Shown here: positions 9,062-17,729 of the stretch, piece after piece
How the letters are laid out: every line of letters starts with the position of its first letter
How positions within the stretch are numbered: position 1 is the stretch's first letter
Assembly (NCBI GenBank): GCA_965247425.1
Contig: OZ252023.1
Coordinates: forward strand, 3,348,001-3,412,000
DNA from: CAZOZZ01 sp965247425
GTDB lineage: Bacteria > Acidobacteriota > Terriglobia > 20CM-2-55-15
Length of the DNA stretch: 64,000 nt
Reading direction: 5' to 3'
Translations under genes and position numbers: made by a program
Notes under the pieces: model-generated
Database searches by the model: none
Told to the model about the DNA's origin: nothing
The model's input: only the letters and a program-made list of their open reading frames with translations

Positions 9062-10234
9062 TCAGATATGGAGGTTCATTACAAATTGGTCGATGCGTTC
9101 GAGAGCCTGCCCGATCTTCTCGAGCGAGTTCGCGAACGAAAATCGGAGGTATCCTTCGCCGAATCGGCCAAATGCCGTTCCGGGCAGTGCGGACACTCCC
9201 GCCTCTTCCAGCAAACGCTCGGCGAGAATGTGTTCGGGGACTTTCAACCCAGCTACATTCGGGAAGACATAAAATGCGCCACGCGGCCGAAGACAACGAA
9301 TGCCGTTTATGCCATTCAGACCGTCGACGATCAGGTCGCGCCGCTTCTCGAACTCGCCGACCATCCGTTCAACCGCCGGCCGGGTCTGTGCCCGAAAAGC
9401 CGAGATGGCAGCATGCTGCGAAAACGGTGCTGTGCAGGACACACTGCTGTTGATGAACAGAACGACAGTTTCGACCAGATCTTCCGGCAAGACGGCAAAG
9501 CCCAATCGCCATCCCGTCATGGCGTAAGTCTTCGAGAACCCGTGGACCAGGAGAAGCCGGTCCCGAACGGACGGAAAGCGCAACATGCTTTCGGGCCGGT
9601 CGCCATAAAAAATGTCCGAGTAGATCTCATCGGACAGAATCAGGAAGTCGTGCTTGATCGCCAGGTCCGCGACAGCCGCCAGGTCCTCCCGTGTCAGGAC
9701 CCCTCCGGTCGGATTCTGCGGAGAGTTCAGGACGACCAGCCTCGTTCGTGGTGTGATCCGCGACTCCAGATCCTCCACTCGCAGTCTGAACTCGTTCGAT
9801 TCCCGCAGCGGAACCGGAACTAACTTTCCCCGGGCAATCTCGATCGCCGATTCGTAGGCCGGAAAAGCGGGGTTCGGAACGATGACCTCGTCGCCGGGAT
9901 CGACCACGCTCATGATGCTTGCAAACAACATCATCTTGGCGCCGGGCCCGACGACAATCTGTGCGGCCTCGACGTCAACACTGTAGATTCGCCGGATCTC
10001 TGTCGCGATCGCCTCCCGCAACTCCGGGATACCCGCCGAGGGCGTGTAATGCGTCGCTCCGCTTCCCAGCGAGTCGATCGCAGAATCCACGATAGGCCGG
10101 GGCGTGTCGAAATCGGGCTCACCAATTTCGAGGTGAACGATGCTTCGCCCGGCCCGCTCCAGTTCATTGGCGCGGGCCAACTGCGCGAAAGCGGCCTCAC
10201 CGTGAACATCCCGCATCCGTTCAGCTATGTGCAT
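9062..10234 (-). CDS. Class I/II pyridoxal-phosphate aminotransferase (aspartate aminotransferase family)
   Basis: This 390-residue fold-type I aminotransferase has EIGEPDFDTPRPIVDSA near the N-terminus, SPQNPTGGVLTREDL at about 171-185, SDEIYSDIFY, and the PLP-lysine motif HGFSKTYAMTGWRLGFAV with Lys235, followed by the arginine that binds the substrate carboxylate in the C-terminal part. The family transfers amino groups between aspartate, alanine or aromatic amino acids and 2-oxoglutarate; specificity cannot be assigned by eye. It lies 16 bp upstream of serA on the same strand. A role in the serine route is possible but is only inferred from the position. Confidence 0.92.
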   Translation of the reverse strand: MHIAERMRDVHGEAAFAQLARANELERAGRSIVHLEIGEPDFDTPRPIVDSAIDSLGSGATHYTPSAGIPELREAIATEIRRIYSVDVEAAQIVVGPGAKMMLFASIMSVVDPGDEVIVPNPAFPAYESAIEIARGKLVPVPLRESNEFRLRVEDLESRITPRTRLVVLNSPQNPTGGVLTREDLAAVADLAIKHDFLILSDEIYSDIFYGDRPESMLRFPSVRDRLLLVHGFSKTYAMTGWRLGFAVLPEDLVETVVLFINSSVSCTAPFSQHAAISAFRAQTRPAVERMVGEFEKRRDLIVDGLNGINGIRCLRPRGAFYVFPNVAGLKVPEHILAERLLEEAGVSALPGTAFGRFGEGYLRFSFANSLEKIGQALERIDQFVMNLHI

Positions 10235-10305
10235 ATTAGCTATTAGCGATTAGCTTTTGGCTTTGGTCCCGATGGGCTAAAAGCAAAGAGCCAACAGCTC
10301 TCGTC
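10234..10305. repeat. AGCTATTAGCGATTAGC / GGCTAAAAGC short-motif repeat
   Basis: Iterated TTAGCTATTAGCGATTAGC is followed by a reverse-complement-like GGGCTAAAAGCAAAGAGCC, separating ilvE from the aminotransferase gene. It is the same family as the tracts at 3290 and 7391 and can form an imperfect hairpin. Confidence 0.75.
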
Positions 10306-11252
10306 TACGCCGTAACTACTTTCCTGTCGGAAACGTAGGAGAGCCAGCGGGAGTACTCGGCGGCTCGACCATGAACCGTGTCGAAGAACGTTGTTTGAAT
10401 GGATTCGGTGATCGGACCCCGTGCGCCATCTCCGATCACTTTGTCCTCCACCCCCCGGATTGGGGTCACTTCGACGGCGGTCCCTGAAAAGAAGAGTTCG
10501 TCCGCCGACATGAGATCCTCGACACCCATGCTTCGTATGTCGACAGGAATACTCTTGTCCCGGGCGATCTGGATGATGGCCTCGCGCGTGATACCCATCA
10601 GGATCGACTGGTCCGCATCGTTTGTGATCAGGGTGCCGTTCTTCACGATGAAGAGGTTTTCACCGGACCCCTCGGCGACGTTGCCTTCCTGGTTGAGCAG
10701 GATCGCCTCATCAAACCCCTTCTTCTGGGCTTCCTGAACCGCAAGAACGGAATTTACGTACTGTCCGCACGCCTTACCGGCCGTCGGAATCATCGAGGAA
10801 TGGAAGCGGCGCACCGATGAAATCATCACGCGGACGCCCCCCTTCAGTCCTTCCTGCCCCAGGTATTCTCCACGGGGCCAGGCCGCGATGGCGACGACAA
10901 CAGGGCAGTCCCTGGGCCACACGTCGAGTGAATACACGCCGTTGAAGGCGATCGGACGTATGTAGGCGTTCACGAGCTTGTTCCGCGCGACCAGTTCAAG
11001 CGTTGCCTGTTGGAGGTCTTCCACACTGTGCGGGATATCGATCTGGTAGATCGCGGCCGAATTCTTGAAGCGCTTCATGTGGGCATCGAGACGGAACACG
11101 GCCGTCCCATTGTCGGTTTCATAGGACCGAACACCCTCGAACACCCCCGTTCCATAGTGCAGACAATGAGCCGTTATGTGAACCTGAGCCGAGTCCCACG
11201 GCACAAATTCCCCGTCCATCCATATGCACTCAACTTTCGGAATCGCCCCCAC
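10305..11252 (-). CDS. ilvE: Branched-chain amino acid aminotransferase
   Basis: This 315-residue fold-type IV PLP enzyme transaminates 2-oxoacids of valine, leucine and isoleucine. Motifs visible are HYGTGVFEGVRSYE near residue 32, IPTAGKACGQYVNSVLAVQEA with the PLP lysine at residue 160 (the same position as in E. coli IlvE), EAILLNQEGNVAEGSGENLF, and LMGITREAIIQIARD. The length is normal. With ilvD 1 kb away it gives the last and next-to-last steps of branched-chain amino acid synthesis in this segment. It is divergent from the thioesterase gene, with about 110 bp between them for both promoters. Confidence 0.96.
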   Translation of the reverse strand: MGAIPKVECIWMDGEFVPWDSAQVHITAHCLHYGTGVFEGVRSYETDNGTAVFRLDAHMKRFKNSAAIYQIDIPHSVEDLQQATLELVARNKLVNAYIRPIAFNGVYSLDVWPRDCPVVVAIAAWPRGEYLGQEGLKGGVRVMISSVRRFHSSMIPTAGKACGQYVNSVLAVQEAQKKGFDEAILLNQEGNVAEGSGENLFIVKNGTLITNDADQSILMGITREAIIQIARDKSIPVDIRSMGVEDLMSADELFFSGTAVEVTPIRGVEDKVIGDGARGPITESIQTTFFDTVHGRAAEYSRWLSYVSDRKVVTA

Positions 11253-11361
11253 GAACAGCCCCCTTTTGACGTGAATAACATCAAATTATAACATGAGTTT
11301 ACGGCCGCCAAGCGGGTGCCCGAACGCCCAGGATCCCTAGCCTTAAGATACGTCGAAGAAC

Positions 11362-11829
11362 ATGGTGCTATCATGCATTTCGATGAACTCGTTCAGACAT
11401 CGATGTCCGATAAAGGTGCGCCCCAGCGACCTGGACAGCCTCTGCCACGTTAACAACGCGGTATATTTCACCTACCTTGAAATGGCCCGAACCGACTACT
11501 GGAAACAAGTCTTCGGTGCGGAGCGAGAAGTCCGGGACGACATCATTCTCGCCAGGGCTGAAGTCGACTACCGGTCACAGGCAACGAATGACCATGATTT
11601 GAACGTGGCGATTCGTGTCTCGCGAATCGGGACATCGAGTTTCGAATTCCGGTACACGGTCGTGCAGGAAGAGACGGATCTCCTGGTCGCCGAAGGCAGC
11701 TCGGTTCAGGTGATGTTTGATTACCCAAACAATCGAACAATCCCGATACCGAAAGCCGTCAAGCAGAGAATGCTGGAGTTTGAAGGACCGGGGAACATCA
11801 TCGTAGACGGGCGTGACGATGGAGCTTAA
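11362..11829 (+). CDS. Hotdog-fold acyl-CoA thioesterase, YbgC/FadM-like
   Basis: The protein is up to 155 residues. The signature VRPSDLDSLCHVNNAVYFTYLEMAR has the catalytic Asp and the HVNN motif of the 4-hydroxybenzoyl-CoA thioesterase (YbgC/FadM) group. It is followed by DYRSQATNDHDLNVAIRV, VSRIGTSSFEFRYTVV, and the hotdog central strand. The likely activity is hydrolysis of acyl-CoA thioesters in the cytosol. An internal ATG at 11383 (MNSFRHRCPIKVRP) fits the family's usual N-terminus better than the first ATG; neither has a strong ribosome site. The 3' end overlaps the Rieske gene by 17 bp, suggesting translational coupling. Confidence 0.88.
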   Translation: MVLSCISMNSFRHRCPIKVRPSDLDSLCHVNNAVYFTYLEMARTDYWKQVFGAEREVRDDIILARAEVDYRSQATNDHDLNVAIRVSRIGTSSFEFRYTVVQEETDLLVAEGSSVQVMFDYPNNRTIPIPKAVKQRMLEFEGPGNIIVDGRDDGA

Positions 11830-12139
11830 ATGGATGAAAGCCGCCTCGGAAGCGGAAGTCCCTGAAGACGGTTTCGGACATGAGGTCCGGATCGACGGAC
11901 TCGACATCGCCCTGTTCCAGTGGGACCGAACCTTCTATGCCCTTGAAAACCTCTGCCCCCACCTCGGCTTCCCCCTCACCGAAGGAGCCGTCGACGACGG
12001 CGCCGTCATCTGCGGTTGGCACGGCTGGCGAATCCGTCTCGACGACGGCGCCTGCCGCACAGAGCGTGAAAACGCCCGAACCTACCCGGTGGAAGTCCGG
12101 GGGGGAGACGTCTGGGTGCAAATTCCGTCAAGTGGGTAA
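11813..12139 (+). CDS. Small Rieske [2Fe-2S] protein (NirD/ferredoxin-like)
   Basis: This 108-residue single-domain Rieske protein carries Cys48-Pro-His50 (ENLCPHLGFPL) and Cys67-Gly-Trp-His70 (VICGWHGWRI), the complete ligand set for a 2Fe-2S cluster with two Cys and two His. Such proteins act as electron carriers for oxygenases or as NirD-like subunits. No oxygenase or nitrite reductase large subunit is adjacent, and the only partner is the overlapping thioesterase gene. The start could be 11813 or the second ATG at 11819. Confidence 0.92.
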   Translation: MTMELKWMKAASEAEVPEDGFGHEVRIDGLDIALFQWDRTFYALENLCPHLGFPLTEGAVDDGAVICGWHGWRIRLDDGACRTERENARTYPVEVRGGDVWVQIPSSG

Positions 12140-12164
12140 CACGCACAAAAACGAGAAGGCAGGG

Positions 12165-12253
12165 ATTTCGACGCGGAGGCGCAAAGACGCAAAGGAGACT
12201 ATGGGTCGGAGATTCTCCGAAGAAGAAAGCTCTGCGTCTCTGCGTCGAGTCTC
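12165..12253. repeat. Intergenic hairpin repeat R2 (GCAGAGACGCAGAG type)
   Basis: The left arm GACGCGGAGGCGCAAAGACG near 12169 pairs with the right arm TCTGCGTCTCTGCGTCGAG near 12231-12250, separated by about 45 nt. It lies between two convergent genes (Rieske protein and ilvD), where it could terminate both. Confidence 0.82.
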
Positions 12254-12261
12254 TTCCTCAA

Positions 12262-13941
12262 TTATTCCAGCACAGCCCCTCTGGACGCTGACGAAACCAG
12301 TTTCGCGTAGCGAGCCAGAGCCCCAGTGGTGTATTGGGGGGCGGGTTTGGTCCACGATTCGAGGCGCGTGGCTATTTCCCCGGCCGGCAGGTCCACGTCG
12401 AGGCTTTTAGTGGCGGTGTCGATCTTTATGATGTCACCGTCACGGATGGCGGCGATCGGGCCGCGGCGGGCGGCTTCGGGGGCTACGTGGCCGACCATCA
12501 GGCCGTGGGTGGCGCCGGAGAAACGGCCGTCGGTGATAAGCGCGACTTGATCACCGAGACCCTCCCCATAGAGCGCGCCGGTGACGGCCAGCATCTCGCG
12601 CATTCCGGGACCGCCTCTGGGTCCCTCGTATCGGATGACGACGACGTCACCGGCGACGATCTTTCCGGCCATGATGGCTGCGAAGGCGTCTTCCTCGCAT
12701 TCGAACACCCGTGCGGGGCCGGAATGTGAGGATCGGCGAACCCCCGCGGTCTTGATAACCGCACCTTCCGGAGCCAGGTTCCCTTTTAGAATGGTCAGGG
12801 TACCGGTTCCGTTGATCGGGTCGTCGATCGCATGAATTATGGCGTCGTCGCCTCCGGCATCCACTTCAGCGAGGACTTCGCCGACGGTTTGGCCTGTTAT
12901 CGTCATCGCATCCTGATTCAGTTTCCCGGCATCCAGCAGCACCTTCATCACTCGCGAAACGCCGCCCACGCGATCCAGGTCCGCCATGACGTAATGGCCG
13001 CCCGGACGCAGGTCCACCAGATGGGGAACACGCTCGGCGATATCGTTAAAATCCTCGATCTTCAGATCGACTCCAGCCTCGTGCGCGATGGCGAGCAGGT
13101 GGAGTACGGAGTTCGTGGATCCACCGGTCGTCACAACAACCGAGATCGCATTCTCGAATGCCTCACGTGTCAGGATGTCCCGCGGCCGCACACCTCGTTC
13201 GAGCAGACCCATTGCGGCCTTGCCGGACTCAATACAAACCGCGACGCGTCCCTCGGCCATAGCCGGAACAGATGCGCTGCCGGGGACCGACATGCCGAGG
13301 GCCTCGATTGCGGCGGCCATCGTGTTGGCGGTGTACATGCCTGCACAGGAACCCGCTCCCGGGCAGGCCAGGCCTTCCAATTTCCTGAGGGCCTCGTCGC
13401 TCATCTTCCCCCTAGCGTGCGCTCCGACGGCTTCAAAGACATCCTGAATCGTGACGTCTTTGTCCTCGAAACGCCCAGGCATGATCGTTCCGCCATACAG
13501 AAACACAGAGGGGATGTTCAAACGGGCCAGGCCCATCAACATCCCAGGCAGGCTCTTGTCGCAGCCGGCGATGGCGACGATGCCGTCGAAACGCTCCGCC
13601 ACAGTCATGATCTCGACCGAATCGGCGATGATCTCGCGGCTGATCAGCGAAGCCTTCATCCCCTCATGGCCCATGGAGATCGCGTCACTCACGGCTATGG
13701 TTCCGAACTGGATGGGGGTCCCACCCCCGGCCTTGATTCCTTCTTTGACGTGTCCTGCCAGGGTGTTGAGATGGATGTTGCAGGGCGTGACTTCGTTCCA
13801 GGAACTGGCAACGGCGATGAACGGACGGCTGATCGCCTCGTCGTCCATGCCCATGGCACGAAACATGGAGCGGTGCGGCGCGCGTTCCGGACCTTCGGTC
13901 ACTTCCCGACTACGGTGTTTCAGCTTAGGGTCTCGGCTCAT
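12262..13941 (-). CDS. ilvD: Dihydroxy-acid dehydratase
   Basis: This 559-residue IlvD/Edd-family Fe-S dehydratase converts 2,3-dihydroxy-isovalerate and the methylvalerate analogue to the 2-oxoacids. Motifs seen are IQFGTIAVSDAISMGHEGM, AIAGCDKSLPGMLMGLARL, CPGAGSCAGMYTANTMAAA, VTTGGSTNSVLHLLAIAHEA, and GRFSGATHGLMVGHVAPEA. The length is normal for the shorter IlvD class with a 2Fe-2S cluster. Its start overlaps the 3' end of panE by 17 bp, so the two are probably co-translated: IlvD makes 2-oxoisovalerate, the precursor of both valine and pantoate. Confidence 0.97.
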   Translation of the reverse strand: MSRDPKLKHRSREVTEGPERAPHRSMFRAMGMDDEAISRPFIAVASSWNEVTPCNIHLNTLAGHVKEGIKAGGGTPIQFGTIAVSDAISMGHEGMKASLISREIIADSVEIMTVAERFDGIVAIAGCDKSLPGMLMGLARLNIPSVFLYGGTIMPGRFEDKDVTIQDVFEAVGAHARGKMSDEALRKLEGLACPGAGSCAGMYTANTMAAAIEALGMSVPGSASVPAMAEGRVAVCIESGKAAMGLLERGVRPRDILTREAFENAISVVVTTGGSTNSVLHLLAIAHEAGVDLKIEDFNDIAERVPHLVDLRPGGHYVMADLDRVGGVSRVMKVLLDAGKLNQDAMTITGQTVGEVLAEVDAGGDDAIIHAIDDPINGTGTLTILKGNLAPEGAVIKTAGVRRSSHSGPARVFECEEDAFAAIMAGKIVAGDVVVIRYEGPRGGPGMREMLAVTGALYGEGLGDQVALITDGRFSGATHGLMVGHVAPEAARRGPIAAIRDGDIIKIDTATKSLDVDLPAGEIATRLESWTKPAPQYTTGALARYAKLVSSASRGAVLE

Positions 13942-14953
13942 CGATCTTCTCCTGAACTCTCTGTTGGATGTCGTTGAGCGAAAAGGCGCCCGGCTGGAGC
14001 CTGCGCTTGGACAACTCGCGCATCATCTCCAGCAGTGTGGAATTGTAGGGTGTGGGAATACCCGCCTGTTCGCCAAGCTTGACGATCTCGCCGTTGAAAT
14101 GCTCCACTTCTGTTCCGGCCCGGCCCATCACCACATCCTGCCATGTCGAGGGGTAAGTCCGACGGGAAGGAGCCAAATCGGCCGCGTCGGGAGAACCGAA
14201 ACCACCGCCTTCAAGCTGCTCTATGAACTCCGGGACGTCAGGCTCCCCCGGTCCCATTTGACTTTCGATGCCCAGAGCCCGAATCACCGCCAACCCTTCG
14301 CGCATCGTTTCGGCCAGGAAGCGACGACTTTCCGGTTCCGTATAGGCAAGCTGAAGCCAAGTGTCGACGAGCGCATAGACCGCGTTGTTGAGATTCAACA
14401 GCATCTTGCCCCATTTCGGAGGCATCACCGCCTCGTCCAGAGTAACCCGGAAACCCGCCTCGGAAAGGGCCTCGCCCACCCGGGTGGTGACATCGTCCAG
14501 CCCCTCGGGAAACTTGCCGATGGCAATGACGTCGTTTCTGGTGTGCTCGATCGCGCCGGGCTCCAGGTAGTTGACGCTGAAGACGACCAGCCCACCGTAG
14601 ACACGGTCGAAACTCTCCGCCGCCCACTCTTCGTTGCGAACGCCGTTCTGAAAACAGAAAAGGGGAGTCTGTTTCGGTGCCCCGGAAAGCCCGTCGAGAA
14701 GGGTTCGGGTGTTCTGGGACTTTGAAGTCATGAAGATGACGTCGTGTTCCGTCCACTCCAGTTCCGAGATATCTGAAACGGCTTGAAGGTCGGGCCGCAG
14801 TTCCCCCCCCGCAGTCTTAAGCGTGAGCCCTTTCTCCTGAATCGCTGAGGCATGCGCGGGACGTGCCACGAGAACCACTGGATGATCTTTCAGCGCCAGA
14901 TAGCCTCCTATGGCACTCCCGATAGCGCCGGCGCCACAAATCACGAATCGCAT
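13925..14953 (-). CDS. panE: 2-dehydropantoate 2-reductase family protein
   Basis: This 342-residue protein has an N-terminal NADPH-binding Rossmann motif MRFVICGAGAIGSAIGGYLA, the substrate-region FCFQNGVRNEEWA, and the C-terminal helical domain with PPKWGKMLLNLNNAVYALVD (the invariant Lys of ketopantoate reductases). The reaction reduces 2-dehydropantoate to pantoate for coenzyme A synthesis. Coupling to ilvD, which makes the precursor 2-oxoisovalerate, supports that role. Members of this superfamily with other substrates exist, so the assignment is by family and context. Confidence 0.85.
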   Translation of the reverse strand: MRFVICGAGAIGSAIGGYLALKDHPVVLVARPAHASAIQEKGLTLKTAGGELRPDLQAVSDISELEWTEHDVIFMTSKSQNTRTLLDGLSGAPKQTPLFCFQNGVRNEEWAAESFDRVYGGLVVFSVNYLEPGAIEHTRNDVIAIGKFPEGLDDVTTRVGEALSEAGFRVTLDEAVMPPKWGKMLLNLNNAVYALVDTWLQLAYTEPESRRFLAETMREGLAVIRALGIESQMGPGEPDVPEFIEQLEGGGFGSPDAADLAPSRRTYPSTWQDVVMGRAGTEVEHFNGEIVKLGEQAGIPTPYNSTLLEMMRELSKRRLQPGAFSLNDIQQRVQEKIDEPRP

Positions 14954-15140
14954 CGCCGGGAGAATATCACACCGGCTCTTCGCCCGCTTTTCACACGGGT
15001 GGAGTCATGCTTCATTCTTGGAAGCACGGTGCATATGAGAGGATTGGCTAATACTCCGTGGGTGTCGGTCCTCATGAACAAACCCGCAACAATCGTAAGC
15101 GATTGTGTCCGCGACGTCCGGCTCGCGACCGGCCACGGGC
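14954..15140. other. Intergenic region with no recognised feature
   Basis: These 187 bases separate the panE start from the stop of the ankyrin/PQQ gene, both on the minus strand. No hairpin repeat, transposon end or convincing small ORF was seen. It must contain the panE-ilvD promoter. Confidence 0.6.
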
Positions 15141-17342
15141 CTACCGATTCCGACGTCCGGAATCCGGTGTCTCTCCGAAACCGTAAACGTGCCCCATCGT
15201 TCGGATGATGATGAGACCGTCGGAAATCGCCGGCGTCGCCATGATCACTCCATCCACTTGGTTGTGTGCGATTTCGAAGTACTCGCGGCCGGCCCTGGCC
15301 ACGAAGACGTCCCCGTCTTCGCTGGCGATGTAGAGGCGGCCGTCGGCCGCGACAGGTGACGCCGAGAAAGCGCCGCCCGTTCCGACACGTGCACGGTAGA
15401 CCCGCTCACCCGTTTCCGCCTCATACGCGGTAATGATGCCGTTGTTGTTCAGCGTGTATAAGAGACCTCGGTAGAGGACCGGGGTAGGAATGTAGGTTCC
15501 GGCTCGATCGGCACTCCAGGCGATGGCATCGTTCGAAGTGGTCCGGTCGGCAAGAGAGATATCGCCGGAAGATCCCGGCCGGATCGCGTAGATCGGGCGG
15601 ACCGGCGGATAGCCCCCGGTCACGTACACGAGGTTTGGACCCGCGATCGGCGTCGCGACCGTGATCTCCGAGTTGGGCGCCAGCGTCCACCGTGTACTGC
15701 CGGTCTCGGGATCGTACCCGCGGACCTTCGTGCCGTTGGTAATCAATTCATCACCGGACTGTCCCGTCACGATCGTCGGGGTGCCCCAGGTGGGGATTTC
15801 GTCCTCCCGGCCCGTTCGCCAGAGTTCTTTCCCCTCCGACAGATCGTATGCCGCCACGAAGGAATCCTGCTGGCGGTCGACCTGAAGGATGACGGAATCC
15901 AGGTAGATGATTGGCGAACTGCTGTGGCCCCACTGCTCGGTCGCGTCAAAGAACCAGCCGTTGTCGATCAGGCCGAGGTCGTTCTTCCAGAGTAGCGCGC
16001 CGTCCATGTCGTAGGCGGCCAGTACACCGGTCGTACCGAACATCACGACCACGCGGCGTCCGTCCGTGACGGGTGTGGAACTGGCCTGACTTCCCTTGGT
16101 GTGACGCTTCGTCCAGGGCACGCCGCGGTGGACTTCCCTTTCCCAGAGGACTTCGCCGGTTCGCTTGTCCAGCGCATACAGTTGCCAGACGTGCTCGGAT
16201 AGATCGTCGACCGAGCGGACGTCGCCGTAGAGACCGGTGCGAAACGTGTTGTCACCGGAGCCGCTGATCGCGGTGGTGACGAAGACCCGGTCGCCCCAGA
16301 CCACCGGGCTCGAATTGGCGACTCCCGGGATGGGCGTTTTCCACCGGACGTTGTGGTCCGTCGTCACGTCCCATTCGACGACCGCGCCCTGTCCATCAGC
16401 CACCCCCGAAGCGCGGTTGCCTCGAAAGGAGGCCCACGGCCGCCCCACTCCGCGCGGAGCAACCGCCAGGTCCCTCGCCGTGGAACTCGCCCGCGTCGGC
16501 ACGGACGGAGCGGGTGGTTCGATAGACGCTGCCGTCGTTCGAGTGAACACGAGCGTCGGGTCTTCGCCAACGCGAACCGGGCGTGTCCAGAGCAGCCGGT
16601 CGGCCTCACCCTCCGTTTCGAAGGTGAACCGGATGCCGGGAGCCTGCGGAGCGACGAAGCTTGAACCCGAGGTTGGGAAGAGAATCAGGATTTGCTCCAG
16701 ATTGGCCCGGAGGCGACCTTCCTCAAAGGTGACGTCGATTGTGCCGCCGTTGTCTTCCCGCCGATAGGTGCCGCTGAGCGCTTCGACATCGGCTGAGGGA
16801 AGTGTGACGATCAAATCCACCGTCCCCGGCCGGTCCGACATCGCGGCTTCGAGAATCGAAGCCATCTCGATCTTACCGGAGTCCGCAACCAATGCGCGAT
16901 TGGCGGCGATCAAGACGTCGGGGACTTCTTCTCGTTCGGCTGCTGCTTCGAGCAACGGGAGGTTCTCCCGGGTGATGGCCATGGCGAGCGCACCGCTCGC
17001 TCCAGGCCCTCCTTCCTCGATCAGATACCGGACCACATCCAGGTTTCCGCCCGCCATGCGTATGGGGTTAAAACCGTAAAAAGTATCCTCAACGGCCATG
17101 TCTGCGCCCCGGTCGACCAGGAGCCGGACCATGCCCATGTTGGCATTGCTCGCTGCGAACAGCAATGCCGTGGCGTTGTAGCGTGTCGTGGCGTTCACAT
17201 CGGCTCCCCGTTCCAGAGCCTGCTGGACCCCCGTCAGGTTGTTTTGCTGGGCGGCATCTAGGAGGGCCTCGTTCGGGCTCGCTTGAAGGCCGGCCAGTAG
17301 CAGGGCGAGGAGAAGAGGTTGGAAGGCGAAAGCTGGCGTCAT
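15141..17342 (-). CDS. Exported ankyrin-repeat / PQQ-like beta-propeller fusion protein
   Basis: The protein has 733 residues from an ATG preceded by AAGGAG seven bases upstream; an ATG 36 bases further upstream lacks such a site. A signal peptide (FAFQPLLLALLLAGLQA) is followed by about three ankyrin repeats at residues 20-130 (ALLDAAQQNNLTGVQQALE, NATALLFAASNANMGMVRLL). A small beta domain follows (LSGTYRREDNGGTIDVTFEE). From about residue 310 comes an eight-bladed PQQ-type propeller with repeated blades such as VYALDKRTGEVLWEREV, RGYDPETGSTRWTL and ITAYEAETGERVYRARVG. No dehydrogenase catalytic residues were identified, so it is more likely a scaffold or binding protein in the periplasm than a quinoprotein enzyme. 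Confidence 0.88.
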   Translation of the reverse strand: MTPAFAFQPLLLALLLAGLQASPNEALLDAAQQNNLTGVQQALERGADVNATTRYNATALLFAASNANMGMVRLLVDRGADMAVEDTFYGFNPIRMAGGNLDVVRYLIEEGGPGASGALAMAITRENLPLLEAAAEREEVPDVLIAANRALVADSGKIEMASILEAAMSDRPGTVDLIVTLPSADVEALSGTYRREDNGGTIDVTFEEGRLRANLEQILILFPTSGSSFVAPQAPGIRFTFETEGEADRLLWTRPVRVGEDPTLVFTRTTAASIEPPAPSVPTRASSTARDLAVAPRGVGRPWASFRGNRASGVADGQGAVVEWDVTTDHNVRWKTPIPGVANSSPVVWGDRVFVTTAISGSGDNTFRTGLYGDVRSVDDLSEHVWQLYALDKRTGEVLWEREVHRGVPWTKRHTKGSQASSTPVTDGRRVVVMFGTTGVLAAYDMDGALLWKNDLGLIDNGWFFDATEQWGHSSSPIIYLDSVILQVDRQQDSFVAAYDLSEGKELWRTGREDEIPTWGTPTIVTGQSGDELITNGTKVRGYDPETGSTRWTLAPNSEITVATPIAGPNLVYVTGGYPPVRPIYAIRPGSSGDISLADRTTSNDAIAWSADRAGTYIPTPVLYRGLLYTLNNNGIITAYEAETGERVYRARVGTGGAFSASPVAADGRLYIASEDGDVFVARAGREYFEIAHNQVDGVIMATPAISDGLIIIRTMGHVYGFGETPDSGRRNR

Positions 17343-17441
17343 GGTGAACTCCTTCGAATAGGTGGCCGATTTTACCATGCCATCGCGGACAGGCAGTCGA
17401 CGGGGAACTGGCAGATGGGATTGTGACTGTAATTACGTCAG

Positions 17442-17725
17442 CAGCCCGTGGTGAAAGTCTGTAGGGTCGCGTTACGAGCGCCATGGAGCTAGATGCAAGG
17501 CGCCACGACGACGGCGATGGTTCCCATCGAAGACGTCGATGCTCTTCATCCGACATCTCACCGCAGCTGGCCCCATGCCGTCGTAACCCGAAGGGCGCAG
17601 GGGTCTTCGGGCCGCAGGCTTTGTCATTCGTCGGTCACGATGACTAAGCATCGTTCCGCTCCTCATTTCGCGCCTGTGACCCGAATACCCCTGCGCGCGA
17701 CCCTACAGACTTTCACCACGGACTG
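17442..17725. mobile_element. Small inverted-repeat element MIR1, copy A
   Basis: This 284-bp element has terminal inverted repeats of about 30 bp: the left end starts CAGCCCGTGGTGAAAGTCTG and the right end is its complement ending CACCACGGACTG. It is flanked by TCAG on the left and CTAG on the right. The interior is related to copies B, C and D but has its own order of short GATGGGAACCATCG modules. No transposase is encoded, so it is a non-autonomous MITE-like unit. The right-hand CTAG is shared with the adjoining IS1380-type element. It lies about 100 bp upstream of the ankyrin/PQQ gene. Confidence 0.88.
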
Positions 17726-17729
17726 CTAG

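Noticed and set aside
12832..14725. Plus-strand ORFs of 381 and 424 codons
   Set aside because: They lie opposite ilvD and panE, which have full catalytic motifs; the plus translations show no family.
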